Shown here piece by piece: positions 62,075-64,000 of a DNA stretch of 64,000 nt. The first letter of the stretch is position 1, and the number at the start of each line of letters is the position of its first letter. The notes below the pieces were generated by a model. The model searched no databases, had not been told where the DNA came from, and worked only from the letters and a program-made list of their open reading frames with translations. Both the position numbers and the translations under genes were made by a program. The DNA is from Gracilimonas sp040117685 (GTDB lineage: Bacteria > Bacteroidota > Rhodothermia > Balneolales > Balneolaceae), in assembly GCF_040117685.2 (NCBI RefSeq), contig NZ_JBEDYP020000015.1, positions 1 through 64,000 of the forward strand, in the 5' to 3' direction.

Positions 62075-63474
62075 CCCAGCACCTTTTTCTTTGCCCACTC
62101 AAATTGATCCTGCTTAAGTATATCAAACTGATATATGATGAAAATAAAGATGATGGCAGCAATAGCGGCATTTAAAAGGGGCATCAGCGGACTGAAAATA
62201 AAACCACAGAATAGTAAAACAGCTGCCGGGTAGCTAACCAGCAGCGGTTTCAAGTAGTTCAAAGGGACTACCTTTCTGAACCAGAAGTAGGTAAATAAAG
62301 TGATGATAACCTCCGCGGCTGAAACCGATATGGCTACCATTATTGAATTTCCAAGAGCGGTAAAGCTGAAAATGATAATAGCCGAGATGGTTCCTCCAAA
62401 ACAGGTAGCCAAAAAGTATTCTTTGTCTTTATTTGTTGCGATAAGCCCAAACGAAAAGAGGCTGTTGACGAAAGTAGCAGCAATCATTACCGAAAGAATC
62501 TGGAGCAGAATCACACTCTCTGCGTATTGTTCTCCATAAAGTATGGATATAATTTGTTCAGCTCCAATCGCTGTTACGAGGGCTATAAGGGCTCCCCCTG
62601 CAGCCACTAACCGAAATACAGTATCTATTTTGTTGTTTGCCTCGGCCCGGTTTCTGCTCCAGAGGGATGAAAGATTAGGAAGCAGTAAGTTTACAAAAAC
62701 CCGGTCGATCATCATCGCAATAATAACCACTCTAAAGGCAGCTCCATATAAACCGGCATCTTGTAAAGTCAGAATTCCGCCAATAAGAATAGGAGGGAGC
62801 AGAACTACAATTTGAGCAAAGAATTTACCCAAACCTAAAATTGAACTTGATTTGAGTAAATCCGGATAGATTTGTGTACCTCGGGAAGGCAGCGAAAAGG
62901 GCTTGTCTTTGATTGCAAACGTACCCAGCGTTAAAGCCGCAATGGCCACACCAACGGTGTACAGCACCGGTACCAGGGTTACATCCTCAACGGTCTGTAC
63001 CATAAAAACGACGAGGATAAAATAAATGAGTCCATTCAATATTTTAGACAGGGCGATTTTACCAAACTGTTGCTTCCCGGCATAGAACCACTCCATCAGA
63101 GCCATGTACGGGACGATGGAGTAGAGGTAGCCCAGAATAACCTGTTTCTCAATTTCCCCCGTATTTATCATGGAAACGATGACGGTTGAGGCAATTAACA
63201 CAATAATGCCAAGGAAGAGCTTCATCCTGAATATTTCTAATACACGGAAAATGCGTTTTGAAGGCTCTTTAGCCGTTTCACGCGTTCCTATACTGATAAG
63301 CCCCATATCAGAAACCCAGGTAGCGTAGCCAAGAATTGAAAGCGCCACGGTTATCAATCCATAAAACTCGGAGCCCAGGGTTCGGGCCAGGTAAATGGAA
63401 GTAAGGAATGAAAGTCCCCGGCCGGCGACATCACCAATGGCAATCCAAAACGCTTTTTCTTTCAGCTTAGCCAT
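62071..63474 (-). CDS. Oligosaccharide flippase (Wzx-like, MOP superfamily)
   Basis: A 467-residue polytopic protein with about 12 helices. The N-terminal signature GDVAGRGLSFLTSIYLARTL and LGSEFYGLITVALSILGYA are typical of Wzx/polysaccharide-biosynthesis flippases, which move lipid-linked repeat units across the inner membrane. No Pel-type extension. Its start touches the stop of the GT4 gene upstream, so the cluster is transcribed as one unit. Confidence 0.9.
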   Translation of the reverse strand: MAKLKEKAFWIAIGDVAGRGLSFLTSIYLARTLGSEFYGLITVALSILGYATWVSDMGLISIGTRETAKEPSKRIFRVLEIFRMKLFLGIIVLIASTVIVSMINTGEIEKQVILGYLYSIVPYMALMEWFYAGKQQFGKIALSKILNGLIYFILVVFMVQTVEDVTLVPVLYTVGVAIAALTLGTFAIKDKPFSLPSRGTQIYPDLLKSSSILGLGKFFAQIVVLLPPILIGGILTLQDAGLYGAAFRVVIIAMMIDRVFVNLLLPNLSSLWSRNRAEANNKIDTVFRLVAAGGALIALVTAIGAEQIISILYGEQYAESVILLQILSVMIAATFVNSLFSFGLIATNKDKEYFLATCFGGTISAIIIFSFTALGNSIMVAISVSAAEVIITLFTYFWFRKVVPLNYLKPLLVSYPAAVLLFCGFIFSPLMPLLNAAIAAIIFIFIIYQFDILKQDQFEWAKKKVLG

Positions 63475-64000
63475 TAGCGGGTTGTCTTTAAATGCTGTTC
63501 AAGCAATTGTTTCAGTTCATCCTGATGGGTAAACAACTCTACATTCGGCTCCTTTCCTTCCTCACTCAAACAGCCTAAATCAGGGGCTATTATCTGCTTA
63601 TCATAAGCTTTAGCCATATGATAACCGCCGGAGGAAAGGATTTCGCGGTAATTGAAAGCACAAAGATCAGCGGCACTGTAAAACCAGGGAACCCGGCTCT
63701 CATCAATAAACTGCGGGATGATTTGAATTCGGGCACTCTGCTTCTGTTTATCCTTTAATTCATCAAATAACTTCAGGTTGCCTTTTTTTACCGGCCCAAC
63801 AACCAGAAGTTTACACTCAAAATCAAAATCTATAACTAAATCAGCTACTTTCTCTATCTGCTTGTAGCGGCTGATGTTACCAAACATTAGTATAACAGGC
63901 AGTTCGGGTTTTAATTCACAACCATAATGCTCATTCAGGTTTTGACGGGCAACGGATTTATCGATGGGTTCAGCCGGAAAAGATGGGTGAGGGATTAACT
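63474..64000 (-). CDS. GT4 glycosyltransferase, N-terminus beyond window edge
   Basis: The frame is open to the right edge; the visible 175 residues hold the second half of a GT-B fold. Reading inward from the edge: LIPHPSFPAEPIDKSV, ELKPELPVILMFGNISRYK, KLLVVGPVKKGNL, RIQIIPQFIDESRVPWFYSA and DLCAFNYREILSSGGYHMAK. This last segment takes the place of the GT4 E-x7-E motif. The gene begins outside the window. First visible gene of the second glycan locus. Confidence 0.85.
   Translation of the reverse strand, partial: LIPHPSFPAEPIDKSVARQNLNEHYGCELKPELPVILMFGNISRYKQIEKVADLVIDFDFECKLLVVGPVKKGNLKLFDELKDKQKQSARIQIIPQFIDESRVPWFYSAADLCAFNYREILSSGGYHMAKAYDKQIIAPDLGCLSEEGKEPNVELFTHQDELKQLLEQHLKTTR

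Overview
Organism. No rRNA or species marker is present, so this is inference. Several traits point to the Bacteroidota/Balneolota side of the FCB group: moderate to low GC, many TTG and GTG starts with weak Shine-Dalgarno signals, outer-membrane beta-barrels and lipoproteins, a cytochrome c / YceI / beta-barrel operon, bacillithiol synthesis (bshC), and NuoC and NuoD encoded separately. A marine Balneola/Gracilimonas-like bacterium fits best. No tRNA, rRNA, CRISPR array, prophage or intact insertion sequence was seen.

Layout. (1) 1-5461, minus strand: a PAS sensor gene cut by the window edge, a giant seven-PAS HisKA_2 kinase, a small beta-barrel and a lipoprotein. (2) 5635-12980, minus: nuoABCDEFGH of complex I, closed by a terminator after nuoH, with nuoI-N absent. 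(3) 13219-16754, plus: bifunctional nuclease, bshC (broken by a -1 frameshift at a run of seven A), 5-formyl-THF cyclo-ligase and a PspC-domain protein. (4) 16973-32598, plus: a tightly packed eleven-gene operon. It has two two-component proteins, two PelF-like glycosyltransferases, a PelG-like transporter, a GAF-like/HD-GYP protein, a PelA-type hydrolase lipoprotein, a large membrane protein, a 1310-residue lipoprotein joining a DUF2194-type deacetylase to TPRs and a beta-barrel, and DUF2752-like and TM2 proteins. (5) 32609-34434, minus: cytochrome c / YceI / beta-barrel operon. (6) 34547-37742, plus: HD hydrolase, outer-membrane barrel, mltG. (7) 37766-49533, minus: LpoA-like protein, guaA, the efp-accB-accC-gcvH operon, an NSS transporter, a type I pullulanase and metG. 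(8) 49840-58429, plus: tmk, SRPBCC protein, aroE, pgeF, HDAC-like, dxr, rseP, psd and pssA, with a decayed toxin-antitoxin pair between psd and pssA. (9) 58420-64000, minus: a second glycan locus with a GT4 enzyme cut by the window edge, a flippase, a deacetylase, another GT4 enzyme and wecB, coupled by short overlaps.

The standout is region 4, which looks like a complete Pel-type exopolysaccharide secretion machine in a rearranged form. Polymerisation would fall to PelF and a PelF paralogue, inner-membrane export to PelG, and hydrolysis to a free lipoprotein. Periplasmic deacetylation and the outer-membrane channel, supplied by PelA and PelB in Pseudomonas, appear fused in one lipoprotein. 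The c-di-GMP receptor PelD appears to be replaced by a GAF-like/HD-GYP protein, and the operon opens with its own two-component proteins.
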